Shown in pieces: positions 8,031-16,910 of a stretch of 42,847 bases of DNA. Position 1 is the stretch's first letter; every line of letters begins with the position of its first letter. The notes beneath the pieces were generated by a model that saw nothing but the letters and a program-made list of their open reading frames with translations, did not search any database and was not told the DNA's origin. The stretch is from Aeriscardovia aeriphila (GTDB lineage: Bacteria > Actinomycetota > Actinomycetes > Actinomycetales > Bifidobacteriaceae), in contig CASERW010000015.1 of assembly GCA_949290445.1 (NCBI GenBank), positions 1 through 42,847 on the forward strand, given 5' to 3'. The translations under genes and the position numbers were made by a program.

Positions 8031-8870
8031 TTACCACTGCTTGCCGTTAAACATATCGGCCACTTGAGCGGTGCGATGGTCCATGAACAAAGGCTTGCCG
8101 CCATCCAAAGTGGCGATCTGGCGCATATCCTCGTCACTCAAAGCAAAGTCGAAAATGTCGAAGTTTTGCTCCATACGCTCGCGGTGCACCGACTTCGGCA
8201 AAACCACAATGCCACGCTGCAGCATCCAACGAAGAGTGACTTGAGCCGCGCTCTTGCCATACTTATTGCCAATCGAAGTGAGAACCGGGTTCGTAAACAG
8301 GCCGTTGCGCCCCTCAGCGAAAGGCCCCCAGCTTTCCACCACGCCGCCGTGCTTCTCCACGTTCGCGAGGTCATTTTCGCGCTGGTAGAAAGGATGTAGC
8401 TCAATCTGGTTGACCATCGGTGCGACGTCGAAATTATCCGCAATATCGGCATAACGGCCAGGGTAGAAGTTGGAGACGCCTACTGCGCGCACCAAACCTT
8501 GCTCATAGAACTTGAGCATGGCGCGGTAAGTGCCGTAATAGTCAGAGAACGGCTGATGAATGAGCAGCAAATCAATGCGATCTCCGAGCAGCTCTAGTGA
8601 ACGCTCAATTGACTCGCTGGCCTTCTTCTCGCCCGCATTGGACAGCCAGACTTTGGTCGTGACGAAAACATCCTCGCGCTTCAGGCCCGAATGCTTCAGT
8701 GCTTCGCCCACTTGCTTTTCGTTGTGATACGCCTGCGCGGTGTCAATATGGCGGTAGCCCACTTCCAAAGCGTCGAGAACACAACGCTCGGTGTCCGCCT
8801 CAGGAATTTGGAATACGCCGAAGCCGATCTGAGGAATTTCCACGCCGTTGCGCAAAGTCAGAGTTTGCAT
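8031..8870 (-). CDS. Aldo/keto reductase (AKR5-like)
   Basis: 279 residues, normal length. The catalytic tetrad is complete: D43 and Y48 in HIDTAQAYHN, K73 in TTKVWL and H105 in LLLIHQPF. The NADPH-binding LPKSVHRERMEQNFDIFDF is present near the C-terminus. The start GVEIPQIGFGVFQI and the overall pattern match 2,5-diketo-D-gluconate reductase-type enzymes, which reduce small aldehydes and ketones; the true substrate is unknown. A GAAGGAGT ribosome site precedes the ATG. It is separated from the tRNA by about 200 bp without visible genes. Confidence 0.92.
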   Translation of the reverse strand: MQTLTLRNGVEIPQIGFGVFQIPEADTERCVLDALEVGYRHIDTAQAYHNEKQVGEALKHSGLKREDVFVTTKVWLSNAGEKKASESIERSLELLGDRIDLLLIHQPFSDYYGTYRAMLKFYEQGLVRAVGVSNFYPGRYADIADNFDVAPMVNQIELHPFYQRENDLANVEKHGGVVESWGPFAEGRNGLFTNPVLTSIGNKYGKSAAQVTLRWMLQRGIVVLPKSVHRERMEQNFDIFDFALSDEDMRQIATLDGGKPLFMDHRTAQVADMFNGKQW

Positions 8871-9078
8871 AGCACTCCTTCAGGCTTTGTCGTACGGCTG
8901 TCCTAGCCGCTGCATGAGCCTGCACTTCAATTGTAAGTACAGGCTCATGAGGGTCATTCTCAGCGGCTCAAGATTTTCACTGCGTGTAATCAACTGAGCA
9001 AAAGCGTCACTCTTCAGCTCAGTTGTTCGCAGACTCAACTGGCTGTTTGGAGGCCACTTGCTGTATGAGGGAAGCCGA

Positions 9079-10188
9079 CTATTCCGAGAGATCTGGATGT
9101 TCAGAAGAGTCGGTTTCCTCGGTCGAAGAAAGCTCGGCGGAAGATTCAGCGGACTGATAATCTGGAGCGTTCTGCGACGAGTGACGGGAAGTGAAACGCT
9201 TCCAGCGAGCCTGACGTGCAGCCTTCTTCTCCTCCTTACGAGCCAGCGTCTCAACGGCTGAGGAGTGAGTTTCCAAGTCAAAAGCAGAGTCGAGCTCAGC
9301 GTCCAAGCCCAGCTGCTCAGCAGTTTTCAGAGGCTCACGCCAACCAGCGATGTCCTCAGCACTCAGCGGAGCATCAACACTCTTGCCGTAGATGCGTTCG
9401 TACGCCTCAACTTTCTCGCGGTAATCCTGAGCGCGCATGAAGGAAGAATTCTCCTGCACCGACAGTTCAGGGTCAGGGTAGATCGGGTCAAGAATGTGAA
9501 TGATCGTGCGCGTCTTCATAAACTGCTCGTTATCAGCAGACTTCTTATCGCGCATCTCCACAAAGCACGGAACAATCGGCACGCCGGCGCGAGCAGCGAA
9601 ATCAAAAGCGCCATGCTTCTCGGGGCGAGGACGACGATAGTTAAACCACATTTCCTCTTCCGGGTAGATCAGCACAAAACGGCCGCGAGAGAGCAGCTGG
9701 TCGATGATGGCCGGGAACTGACGCGAGAGGTATACGTGGCTCTTGGTGATCGGAATGGTGTCGTAATACTTCAGGAAGAAGCCTAAGAATCCGGGCATCG
9801 CAAAATTCGTATCCTGGCTGATGATGTAGGTACGACGATGGCCAGAGTGCCGCATAGCAGCCGTCACCGTCATATTCTCCAAAGGGGAGAAGTGGTTCGA
9901 TGTGACGATAGCGCCAGAGCGGATGGAACGCACCTTCTCCAGGCCCACGTACTTGGTACGCCAGTTGAGCAGGTCCGCCAGAGCGTGAACGATGGTGCGA
10001 GCAGCCCAGTTTTTCGCGGTATAACGCCAGGTTCTCGTGTAAGCGAGGTGACGCTCAACAAGGGAAAGGCGGGCATCGCGGTCAGTAATTTTCGGGTCGT
10101 TGATTTCGACCTTACGGTTCATCTCACCCAGGGCAAAATTGCGCTGAATATTGTCAATTACCGCTTGCTTATCTCCACCGACGATCAC
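9079..10188 (-). CDS. PlsC-like lysophospholipid acyltransferase
   Basis: The start is placed at GTG 10188: AAAGGAG lies at 10200-10194, five bases before it, whereas the upstream TTG at 10206 would put that site inside the coding region. About 369 residues. Block 1 reads NHFSPLEN, i.e. HxxxxE instead of the usual HxxxxD; block 3 is YPEEEMWFNYRRPRP in place of FPEGTR; block 4 is VPIVPC. This variant pattern belongs to a recognised branch of PlsC-domain proteins that transfer acyl groups to lysophospholipid or glycolipid acceptors at the membrane. A charged tail of about 80 residues rich in Ala, Ser and Glu ends the protein and contains APDYQSA, encoded over the TGATAATCT word at 9155. It is last in a minus-strand cluster with two GT8 transferases. 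Confidence 0.8.
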   Translation of the reverse strand: MIVGGDKQAVIDNIQRNFALGEMNRKVEINDPKITDRDARLSLVERHLAYTRTWRYTAKNWAARTIVHALADLLNWRTKYVGLEKVRSIRSGAIVTSNHFSPLENMTVTAAMRHSGHRRTYIISQDTNFAMPGFLGFFLKYYDTIPITKSHVYLSRQFPAIIDQLLSRGRFVLIYPEEEMWFNYRRPRPEKHGAFDFAARAGVPIVPCFVEMRDKKSADNEQFMKTRTIIHILDPIYPDPELSVQENSSFMRAQDYREKVEAYERIYGKSVDAPLSAEDIAGWREPLKTAEQLGLDAELDSAFDLETHSSAVETLARKEEKKAARQARWKRFTSRHSSQNAPDYQSAESSAELSSTEETDSSEHPDLSE

Positions 10189-10301
10189 GATGGCTCCTTT
10201 CCTCAAGCGAATACGAAGTTACGGGCTGCTGGACGGCTGTGAGGTTGCGCAGTGCTGAGCGTTGCGCGCGCGTACGACGGGTACGTCTGGCGCAACTCGG
10301 C

Positions 10302-11297
10302 TCACATCTTCACGCGAACCTGAACACCATCTTTAATCAACGAAGCAAAAGTGGGGTTCGCATGGTCAGCAATCGCCCACGCGAGATTCATCAAACGACC
10401 CTTCTTCAACTCGTCCAGCTCACGGTTGATAGGAGGGAAGTTCTGCAAACGCAACAACAGCTCTTCATAATTCGGGCTCTGAGCCGCATACTTCCACCAA
10501 ATATCAGCACGCAGAGCATCGGGATAATTCCACGGCTTGTTAAACAGGTTGAAGTGAATAATGCACGGGTCAGCAACATCATCAGGGCCATTTGCGCTCA
10601 ACACGTTGTAGCGAGGGTCGAGCAGCAGAATCGTGTCATGAAGCATGGCGTTGATGTAATCCTGGTCGACGGCGGCGAGCTCAGGGTGGTAGGTGTTGAG
10701 CAGCTCAGTAAACTGCTGAACAAAGTTGATTTCGCGCAAACGCTCGCAGTCCATGAGCAGAACACCAGAATTGATGTAACCATGAGTGTCGAAACCATGC
10801 TCAGCCTCGCAGTAGCGGATCAGCGCCTCCTGCACATCCATGGTCTGGTCGTGCACGCCGCCCATGAGGTTACCCTGAAGGTCGATGTCGAATAGCTCAG
10901 CCACATCATCGGTGATTACCGTATCGGTGTCGATATAGATGGCGCGGTCAATATCAGGGAAAAGCTGGGGGATGAACAGACGGAAGTAGAGGGTTGTCGT
11001 CTTGTAGTCGGCAACCAAAGTGTTGTTATCTGAATTGACCAAGTCATTGATCTTGTCAGAAATATGGCACATTTCCACCGTGGCATTGGGCTGGGAGAGG
11101 CCGGCGAGCTGATGTTGATGCTCATGGCTCATACCGCGTTCCAAAACGATGATGTGGTAGCGGCGCAGCGGGTTGGAGTTAGCCAACAGAGAGGTGATTG
11201 CCACAGACAGGTACGGTGCGTAGGTTTCGTCAGCGGCAAAGAAAACGGTAACCGTAGGCTGGGTGTGAGTGACAGAGGTTGCGTTTGGATCACTCAT
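10302..11297 (-). CDS. GT8 family glycosyltransferase
   Basis: 331 residues. The N-terminal TVFFAADETYAPYLSVAITSLL is the nucleotide-sugar-binding start of family 8 glycosyltransferases; AIYIDTDTVI contains the metal-binding DxD motif; HGYINSGVLLMD and VDQDYINAML are the usual acceptor-side motifs; IIHFNLFNKPWNY is the C-terminal H-x-x-x-x-K-PW motif. The enzyme transfers a sugar from a UDP- or similar donor; donor and acceptor are not readable. Its start overlaps the preceding GT8 gene by eight bases (ATGAGTGA), so translation is probably coupled. Confidence 0.9.
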   Translation of the reverse strand: MSDPNATSVTHTQPTVTVFFAADETYAPYLSVAITSLLANSNPLRRYHIIVLERGMSHEHQHQLAGLSQPNATVEMCHISDKINDLVNSDNNTLVADYKTTTLYFRLFIPQLFPDIDRAIYIDTDTVITDDVAELFDIDLQGNLMGGVHDQTMDVQEALIRYCEAEHGFDTHGYINSGVLLMDCERLREINFVQQFTELLNTYHPELAAVDQDYINAMLHDTILLLDPRYNVLSANGPDDVADPCIIHFNLFNKPWNYPDALRADIWWKYAAQSPNYEELLLRLQNFPPINRELDELKKGRLMNLAWAIADHANPTFASLIKDGVQVRVKM

Positions 11298-12351
11298 TTT
11301 CGTCGATCCTTTCCGGATAGTCAGTTGAACTGTTGATAGGACTGTTGATAGGACTGTTCATCGAATGGTCAAGAGGAGGTTCAAACGAACGGTCAGGAGA
11401 ACGGTCAGTTGAACCAGATGGTGAACCAGCTACTGAACTAGTTACAGGGCTCACTTGCACCTGCGCGGCTCGATGCTGCTCGAATTCCTCGAGCAAGTCG
11501 TCATACTCGTGCAAATGCAAGGTAGAATGCACTTCCTCAACCTGCCATGGCTTCACACTCACCGCATGGAACCACGGGAAGAGGCGGAAGGACGTTGTAA
11601 AGTGCTGGAAAACAGTGTTGGAGTGGAAGCGACGCTGGTCGTTATAGCGGTGGGACGCAATCACCTTGGAGCGTACGCACTTGTTGAGAGCTGACTGGTC
11701 AGGCATGAACATCCACTTGTTTTCGCACATCTCCCTGCAGCGTGCGAAAAGCCCTGTGCGGCGAATTTCCGCCATATTGAGCAGCAGCACTCCGGAGTTG
11801 AAATAGTCGGGGAGCATATGCGAGTAGCGCTGACGGAAGAACCAGCGGCCGTAATAATCCAAAACTGCGGCGAGCTCCACCTTGTCGAGGTTTTGGTTGT
11901 AAAACTGCTCGAAAGGCTTGTGGCACACAATATCGGTGTCCAAGTAGAGAATACGGTCAGGAATGCATTCCAGTTCATCGGCGTACAAGCGCAACGTGCA
12001 CAGCGGAGTGAAGCGCGTCTCCATATTGGCAACAGGCGGCTGGGCTTCGAAAAGGTCGGTAATATCGACGAGGCTCAAGCTTCCCTGAGGGTTATGCTTG
12101 CTAATCAGCTCGCGCACCGGCTCGACGTCGCTTTCCCGCAGCGGCAGGAACTCGCGCGTTGAGGTGCTCACTTTTGCTGTCAGAACGAACACATGCAGTG
12201 GCGTCCTCGTGTGCTTGGTGAGGGAGAGAACCGAAATCAGCAGACCATCGCGCATATTGCGGTCACCGCAGTAGAGCAGATTGATACTCGACGCTGGCTT
12301 GCTGTGCGGCGAAGTTTTGGCTCGTCGTCTCGTGTGTGAGCGTTCGAGCAT
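11290..12351 (-). CDS. GT8 family glycosyltransferase with repetitive tail
   Basis: 353 residues. NLLYCGDRNMRDGLLISVLSL opens the GT8 domain, RILYLDTDIVCHKPF contains the DxD motif, YFNSGVLLLNMAE and MFMPDQSALNKC follow, and HLHEYDDLLEEF closes it. The last 55 or so residues are low complexity: repeated SPDRS and SPINSPINS units, encoded by short tandem DNA repeats around 11320-11420 (ACTGTTGATAGG twice). It lacks the KPW motif seen in its neighbour. It precedes and overlaps the second GT8 gene, so the two proteins are made together and may act in sequence on one acceptor. Confidence 0.88.
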   Translation of the reverse strand: MLERSHTRRRAKTSPHSKPASSINLLYCGDRNMRDGLLISVLSLTKHTRTPLHVFVLTAKVSTSTREFLPLRESDVEPVRELISKHNPQGSLSLVDITDLFEAQPPVANMETRFTPLCTLRLYADELECIPDRILYLDTDIVCHKPFEQFYNQNLDKVELAAVLDYYGRWFFRQRYSHMLPDYFNSGVLLLNMAEIRRTGLFARCREMCENKWMFMPDQSALNKCVRSKVIASHRYNDQRRFHSNTVFQHFTTSFRLFPWFHAVSVKPWQVEEVHSTLHLHEYDDLLEEFEQHRAAQVQVSPVTSSVAGSPSGSTDRSPDRSFEPPLDHSMNSPINSPINSSTDYPERIDENE

Positions 12352-12549
12352 GCTTCACCTCACTTTACTGTTGCGCACGTTGTTGTGCGGCGTATGCCCT
12401 GCTGTGCTCTCAGGTTTCGCTGAGAACACGGTGCCCGGCTCTGTTGTGCGTTTGGGCGTCGTGGCACAAACACTGATAATCTTCCGGTATTCTACGAGGT
12501 GAAAGACGAGAGGCAGCGCGACCCACCAAGCCAGGTTGACAAAGGGCTT

Positions 12550-13368
12550 TTATTTGTCTGCGTGTTGGGCATCGGTTTGCTCTTGGTAAATCACGTACTG
12601 GTAATCCGACAGTTCTGCCCGCTTGCGCAGAGTTGCGATAATTTGTGCGTGCAGGCTCTCCTTTTGCTCCTGCTCGCTTGCCTCAAGATTATCAGGGTAA
12701 AAAGGTCCATCAATGTACACGGTGATGGCGGGGCGCGGGTTGAGCCAGGCGAAACGTCTGCGGTGGAAGGTTGTGGTGGCAACGAAACTCGGGGTTTTAA
12801 AGCGCACAGGGTAACGCATGGAAGTAGAGGAGAAGTCGCGGATCTTGGTATACCACGGCCAGACGTGAGCTTCCGGGTAGATCATGAAGGTAGTGCCATC
12901 CTCGACCAAATGCGTCATGGCAATCTTAAAGTTTTTTCTTTCCTCAAGCGTGTGGGGAACAGCAAGAAAATCAAGCTGGTGCAACATCGGGCCGATCACC
13001 GGAATGCCGATATTTCCCAGAGCGACGACCGCGGAAATATGGTGAGGGTAGTTCATCAAAACGCTTAACGCGATGTCTCCACCAGCAAGTGTGTGATTGC
13101 CATAAATGAAGGAGCTCTTGGCGTGAATTTTGCGCAAAGTACGCTTCATCTGCCGCTTGCCTTTAATGCGGATGCCGAGCCATAGATAGCCGTAGACGCA
13201 ACAGATGAGGTAGGCGAGGAAGTAGATGATGTGGTAGAAGCAGCGTTGCGCGAGCCCGTGGCCGTGATAGTAGCGGTAGCCTGCGGGAAGGTGATGGTTT
13301 TGGTCGGCGGACTTCACGAAATCTTGCGTCGTGGAGGTGTAGGTCACAACCTGAGGAGCTCGTTTCAT
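12550..13368 (-). CDS. PlsC-like acyltransferase
   Basis: 272 residues. A membrane helix near residues 44-64 (CFYHIIYFLAYLICCVYGYLW) precedes the catalytic region. Block 1 is YGNHTLAGGD (five rather than four residues between His and Asp), block 3 is IYPEAHVWPWYTK, again a PE-x-x-W variant. The family acylates lysophospholipids or related acceptors on the inner membrane face. No ribosome site precedes the ATG at 13368; instead a TATAGT box ends eight bases upstream, so a leaderless mRNA is likely. A TGATAATCT word lies in its 3' part (12686-12694) and another 70 bp after the stop (12474-12482). Confidence 0.78.
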   Translation of the reverse strand: MKRAPQVVTYTSTTQDFVKSADQNHHLPAGYRYYHGHGLAQRCFYHIIYFLAYLICCVYGYLWLGIRIKGKRQMKRTLRKIHAKSSFIYGNHTLAGGDIALSVLMNYPHHISAVVALGNIGIPVIGPMLHQLDFLAVPHTLEERKNFKIAMTHLVEDGTTFMIYPEAHVWPWYTKIRDFSSTSMRYPVRFKTPSFVATTTFHRRRFAWLNPRPAITVYIDGPFYPDNLEASEQEQKESLHAQIIATLRKRAELSDYQYVIYQEQTDAQHADK

Positions 13369-13376
13369 AAGGTTTT

Positions 13377-13382
13377 ACTATA
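13377..13382 (-). promoter_or_regulatory. -10 box TATAGT for a likely leaderless transcript
   Basis: On the minus strand TATAGT is followed by eight bases and then ATG (13368). Transcription would start at or within two bases of the A of the start codon. The absence of any Shine-Dalgarno sequence agrees. Confidence 0.5.
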
Positions 13383-13533
13383 GCCAGAGCGGGTGCCGAG
13401 AGGCAGTGAGAGTTGCCCGGCGAGTGCGCCCGCCTTTCGACTAAGCTGGATGCGGGTACAGACACAACGACCTTTGCACGCGCACGAGCAGCAGTGAAGC
13501 GAACGGGCGCGCGCCAGCGAAGAAAGAGACACA

Positions 13534-15606
13534 ATGGACAACACAGCAATCAGCGGCTCCTACCACGGTGTAGAAATTGGTTCGCCTGAATTCGACGCCC
13601 TCTATGCCTACGACGGCAACGATCTGGGCTTTGAATGGAACCCCGACGCCACCACCTTCCGCCTCTGGGCACCAACCGCAGCCCAGGTGAGCCTCAACTT
13701 GTACGACAGCGACCAGAGCAGCGACGCTCCACTGCGCGAAAGCGTTGCCATGGCTCGCCACGACAAGGGCGTGTGGTCAGCAACCGTCCTCGGCGACTTG
13801 CGCGACCAGGCCTATGATTACCAGGTCACTTTTGAAGACGGCTCATCAAACACCACTCCTGACCCTTATGCCGTTGCTGCAGTGGTGAATGGCCATCGCA
13901 GCGTAGTTCTCGCACCAGAGCAGATGACGATTCCTGACTTCCCTCGCATGCCGCACTTCTCGAGCTTGCAAACCGATGCGCGCATTGCTGAGCTCTCTGT
14001 TCGCGACTCGACGATTTCCCCCACTTCTGGCGTCAGTGAAGCTCATCGCGGCAAGTTCTTGGGCTTGACGGAAAAGGGCACCACGAATAACTTTGGCCAG
14101 TCGACCGGCCTCGATTACTTGGTCAAGCTTGGCGTCACTCACGTGCAGATTATGCCGATGTACGACTTCGAATCCGTCGATGAAACCAAGCCATTCTCGG
14201 ATGACAACTACAACTGGGGTTACGATCCGCTCAATTACAATGTTCCGGAAGGCTCGTTCTCGACGAACCCGTATGACCCGGCTACGCGCATTCGCGAAGC
14301 CAAGCTCATGGTTCGAGCGCTGCATGAAGCGGGTATCCGCGTGGTGATGGATGTGGTGTACAACCACGTGTACTCGCTGAAAACGCACCCGCTGGCGCTG
14401 AGCGTTCCGGGCTATTTCTTCCGCACGGTTGATGGCAAGCTCACCTCGCGCTCCTTCTGTGGCAACGATGTGGCAAGCGAGCGCGCGATGGGACGCAAGT
14501 ACATCATCGACTCTTTGCGCTACTGGATTGAAAACTTCCGCCTCGACGGTATCCGCTTCGACATTTTGGGCTTGATTGATAACGAAACCATTCGTCAAGC
14601 TCGCGCGATGATGGATGAGATTGACACCAGTATTCTGGCTTACGGTGAAGGCTGGGATATGCACGCGGATCTTCCTACTGAACAGATGACGGTTCAGGAA
14701 TATGCCAATCTGGTGGATAACCAAGAGGGGAGAGGTTCCCGCACTGGCTCAACGGTGGGCTTCTTTAACGATTCTCTGCGTGACAATCTCAAGGGTGCCG
14801 ACTTCGATTCTGAGCCGACATCGAGAGGCTTTGTTACCGGTGAGCCAGGAAAAGAGCGGATTATCGCCTACAACATGCTGGGAACTCAGCCAACCCAGGA
14901 CGAAGAGATTGTCAAGAGCCATGGAACGGCGATGAACCATGCAGACGCCTCGCAAGTGGTGCAATATGCGGAAATTCACGACGGAATGACTCTTTTCGAT
15001 AAACTTGCTATTAGTTTGGGTTATGCCGAGCTTGATGAGCAAGGAAACCCGATTACCTCCAGCCCCGTGTTGAGGAATCTGGATGGGGAGAAGTTGCAGG
15101 ATGTTGCTCGTCGTCAGATGCTTGCCACTGCAGCAGCACTTCTTGCACAAGGCGTTCCAGAGATTCAACTGGGCCAGGAATTCTTGCGCACGAAGGATGG
15201 AGAGCACAACTCCTACAACACCGGTGACACGCAAAATGCGATTGATTGGAATCGTTTGGCAAACCCTGTTGCTGCTCGTGTAGCTCGTTTTGTGCGCGAT
15301 TTGTGGGCTTTGCGTGCTTCGACTCCTGCCTTCCGTTACTCTTCTTACCAGCAGATCAACGCTCATGCTTCGGTTCTGGCGATGGAGAACGGTGTGGTTG
15401 CCTGGCGGGTGAGCGATGAGAGCCATGCGTATACTGTTGTTCTCAATGCCAACGAGGTCTCGCAGCAGGTGCGGGAGGTGAGCTCGGGCTACTACGAGGT
15501 GTTGTGCGAGAATTCTGAGGTGGTGGAGCCTCGTGCACTCGAGGTTGCTCATGGTTTCACAGCTGCTGGGTTGTCGGTGAATGTGCTGCGCAGATCGGTG
15601 CTGTGA
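13534..15606 (+). CDS. pulA: Type I pullulanase / glycogen debranching enzyme
   Basis: 690 residues. An N-terminal CBM48-like domain (about residues 30-110, FRLWAPTAAQVSLNLYDS) precedes a GH13 barrel. The type I pullulanase signature YNWGYDP is near residues 226-232; conserved regions are DVVYNH (about 272), GIRFDILG with the nucleophile Asp (about 343), YGEGWDM with the acid/base Glu (about 371) and YAEIHDGMTLFDK. It hydrolyses alpha-1,6 branches in pullulan, starch or glycogen-derived dextrins. No signal peptide is seen, so it acts in the cytoplasm on glycogen or imported oligosaccharides. The GAAAGAG site supports the start. It is divergent from the acyltransferase gene. Confidence 0.93.
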   Translation: MDNTAISGSYHGVEIGSPEFDALYAYDGNDLGFEWNPDATTFRLWAPTAAQVSLNLYDSDQSSDAPLRESVAMARHDKGVWSATVLGDLRDQAYDYQVTFEDGSSNTTPDPYAVAAVVNGHRSVVLAPEQMTIPDFPRMPHFSSLQTDARIAELSVRDSTISPTSGVSEAHRGKFLGLTEKGTTNNFGQSTGLDYLVKLGVTHVQIMPMYDFESVDETKPFSDDNYNWGYDPLNYNVPEGSFSTNPYDPATRIREAKLMVRALHEAGIRVVMDVVYNHVYSLKTHPLALSVPGYFFRTVDGKLTSRSFCGNDVASERAMGRKYIIDSLRYWIENFRLDGIRFDILGLIDNETIRQARAMMDEIDTSILAYGEGWDMHADLPTEQMTVQEYANLVDNQEGRGSRTGSTVGFFNDSLRDNLKGADFDSEPTSRGFVTGEPGKERIIAYNMLGTQPTQDEEIVKSHGTAMNHADASQVVQYAEIHDGMTLFDKLAISLGYAELDEQGNPITSSPVLRNLDGEKLQDVARRQMLATAAALLAQGVPEIQLGQEFLRTKDGEHNSYNTGDTQNAIDWNRLANPVAARVARFVRDLWALRASTPAFRYSSYQQINAHASVLAMENGVVAWRVSDESHAYTVVLNANEVSQQVREVSSGYYEVLCENSEVVEPRALEVAHGFTAAGLSVNVLRRSVL

Positions 15607-15641
15607 CGATCAGAGATAGATGACGATGTGAGGAGGGGAGT

Positions 15642-16328
15642 ATGGACGACGAAACACAGCGCGCTGCTTTGCGTTTGCAGGAAAGAGCGGAGAAAGCAGA
15701 GCAGAGTACGCAAGGTGTTGAGTCCACACTCACCCCTCACTATCGCCTCTCGCTGGCCGACCAAAAGAAGCAGAGCTCGCTATCCACGGCAGCGAAGATC
15801 GGTGTTTTCGTGGCAATCGTCTTCGACATGATCGTTCCCTACGGCATGGGTCGAGCCTGGGCGCTGAGCAAGACGGGCCAGGTGATTCGCGTCTTCCAAC
15901 ATATTGATCCTCGCGGTTGGGCAGTGCTCGCCTGGCTTTCTGTCACCCTGCTGTGCGCCTGCTTGGGCCGGGCGATGAGCGCGACTCGTCGTGCTGGCTG
16001 GCTGTGGCTGGCCTTCGCGAATTTCTTCGTCGTCCAACTTCTCGCCGGGGTGGGGCTGCTCAAATGGAATTTCTGGTATTCCACGTGGGTGGTTTACGAT
16101 GAATCCTCCGTTTTTGCCGACGCCATCGACTTAGGCCTGATGGCATCCTTGTTTGGCTTGGTGGTTTTCGCCGTTGTTTTCGTGTTGCTGCTGGTGATGG
16201 TCAAGCGCGATTCTCCACTCAACATTTTGTTGCAAGGCTGGATGGCTTTTACCCTGTTTTTGCTGGTGGAAATGGCGATGCTGATAGGCATGCTCTTCGG
16301 TGGCATCTCTATTTTTGCGAACCTCTAA
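15642..16328 (+). CDS. Hypothetical five-helix membrane protein
   Basis: 228 residues. A polar, coiled-coil-prone N-terminus (about 45 residues) is followed by five hydrophobic segments: IGVFVAIVFDMIV, WAVLAWLSVTLLCACLG, WLWLAFANFFVVQLLAGVGLL, LMASLFGLVVFAVVFVLLLVMV and GWMAFTLFLLVEMAMLIGMLF. No known motif is recognised. GAGGAGGGGAG lies five bases before the ATG. It starts 35 bp after pulA and may share its transcript; a function cannot be assigned. Confidence 0.8.
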   Translation: MDDETQRAALRLQERAEKAEQSTQGVESTLTPHYRLSLADQKKQSSLSTAAKIGVFVAIVFDMIVPYGMGRAWALSKTGQVIRVFQHIDPRGWAVLAWLSVTLLCACLGRAMSATRRAGWLWLAFANFFVVQLLAGVGLLKWNFWYSTWVVYDESSVFADAIDLGLMASLFGLVVFAVVFVLLLVMVKRDSPLNILLQGWMAFTLFLLVEMAMLIGMLFGGISIFANL

Positions 16329-16509
16329 GGCTCGCAGGTGAGTTGCGGCGGTGATAATCTCATGAAATTCCATAAATATGGCGCAAGATTACCAGTACGC
16401 TAGTTGTCCGCGTGTGGTGAGAAACTGACAGTTGGCGTGAAACGCCCGCGGATAGAGAGCGCCCTGCCACGATGGTAAGGCACCGCGCAACGGAACATAA
16501 GGAGGAGCT

Positions 16510-16779
16510 ATGGCTCTGAGCAATGAAGAAAAGCAGCAGATCATCAACGAGTACGCTACCCACGAGGGTGACACTGGCTCCCCAGAGGTTCAGGTTGCCC
16601 TGCTGTCCAAGCGCATTTCTGATCTGACCGAGCACATGAAGGCTAACAAGCATGATTACCACTCTCAGCGTGGCCTTCTGCTTCTCATCGGTAAGCGTCG
16701 CCGCCTTCTCGATTACTTGACCAAGGTGGACATCAACCGCTACCGTTCGCTGATTCAGCGTCTCGGCCTTCGCCACTGA
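16510..16779 (+). CDS. rpsO: 30S ribosomal protein S15
   Basis: 89 residues, exactly the usual length. The conserved S15 elements are all present: [51 protein letters not shown] and [13 protein letters not shown]15 binds 16S rRNA helices 20-22 in the central domain of the 30S subunit. AAGGAGGAG lies just before the ATG. The 180-bp upstream gap holds an inverted pair of the TGATAATCT/TGGTAATCT word at 16352-16394. rpsO is followed by a terminator and then pnp, the classic order; S15 and PNPase regulation are linked in other bacteria. Confidence 0.97.
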   Translation: MALSNEEKQQIINEYATHEGDTGSPEVQVALLSKRISDLTEHMKANKHDYHSQRGLLLLIGKRRRLLDYLTKVDINRYRSLIQRLGLRH

Positions 16780-16786
16780 GTCTTCC

Positions 16787-16816
16787 GCCCAGGCACGTGT
16801 GTGTCTGGGCTTTTTT
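16787..16816 (+). terminator. Rho-independent terminator after rpsO
   Basis: GCCCAGGCAC (16787-16796) pairs with GTGTCTGGGC (16801-16810) around a four-base loop and is followed by six T residues. Confidence 0.88.
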
Positions 16817-16910
16817 GCGTGTAGGGGAAAGGTCCGCGCTGTGACCTGAAAGCCCGAGGAAGAGGGCTGAAAACACGCGTGAGGTATTAGGTAGAACAAA
16901 GGAGGAACCC

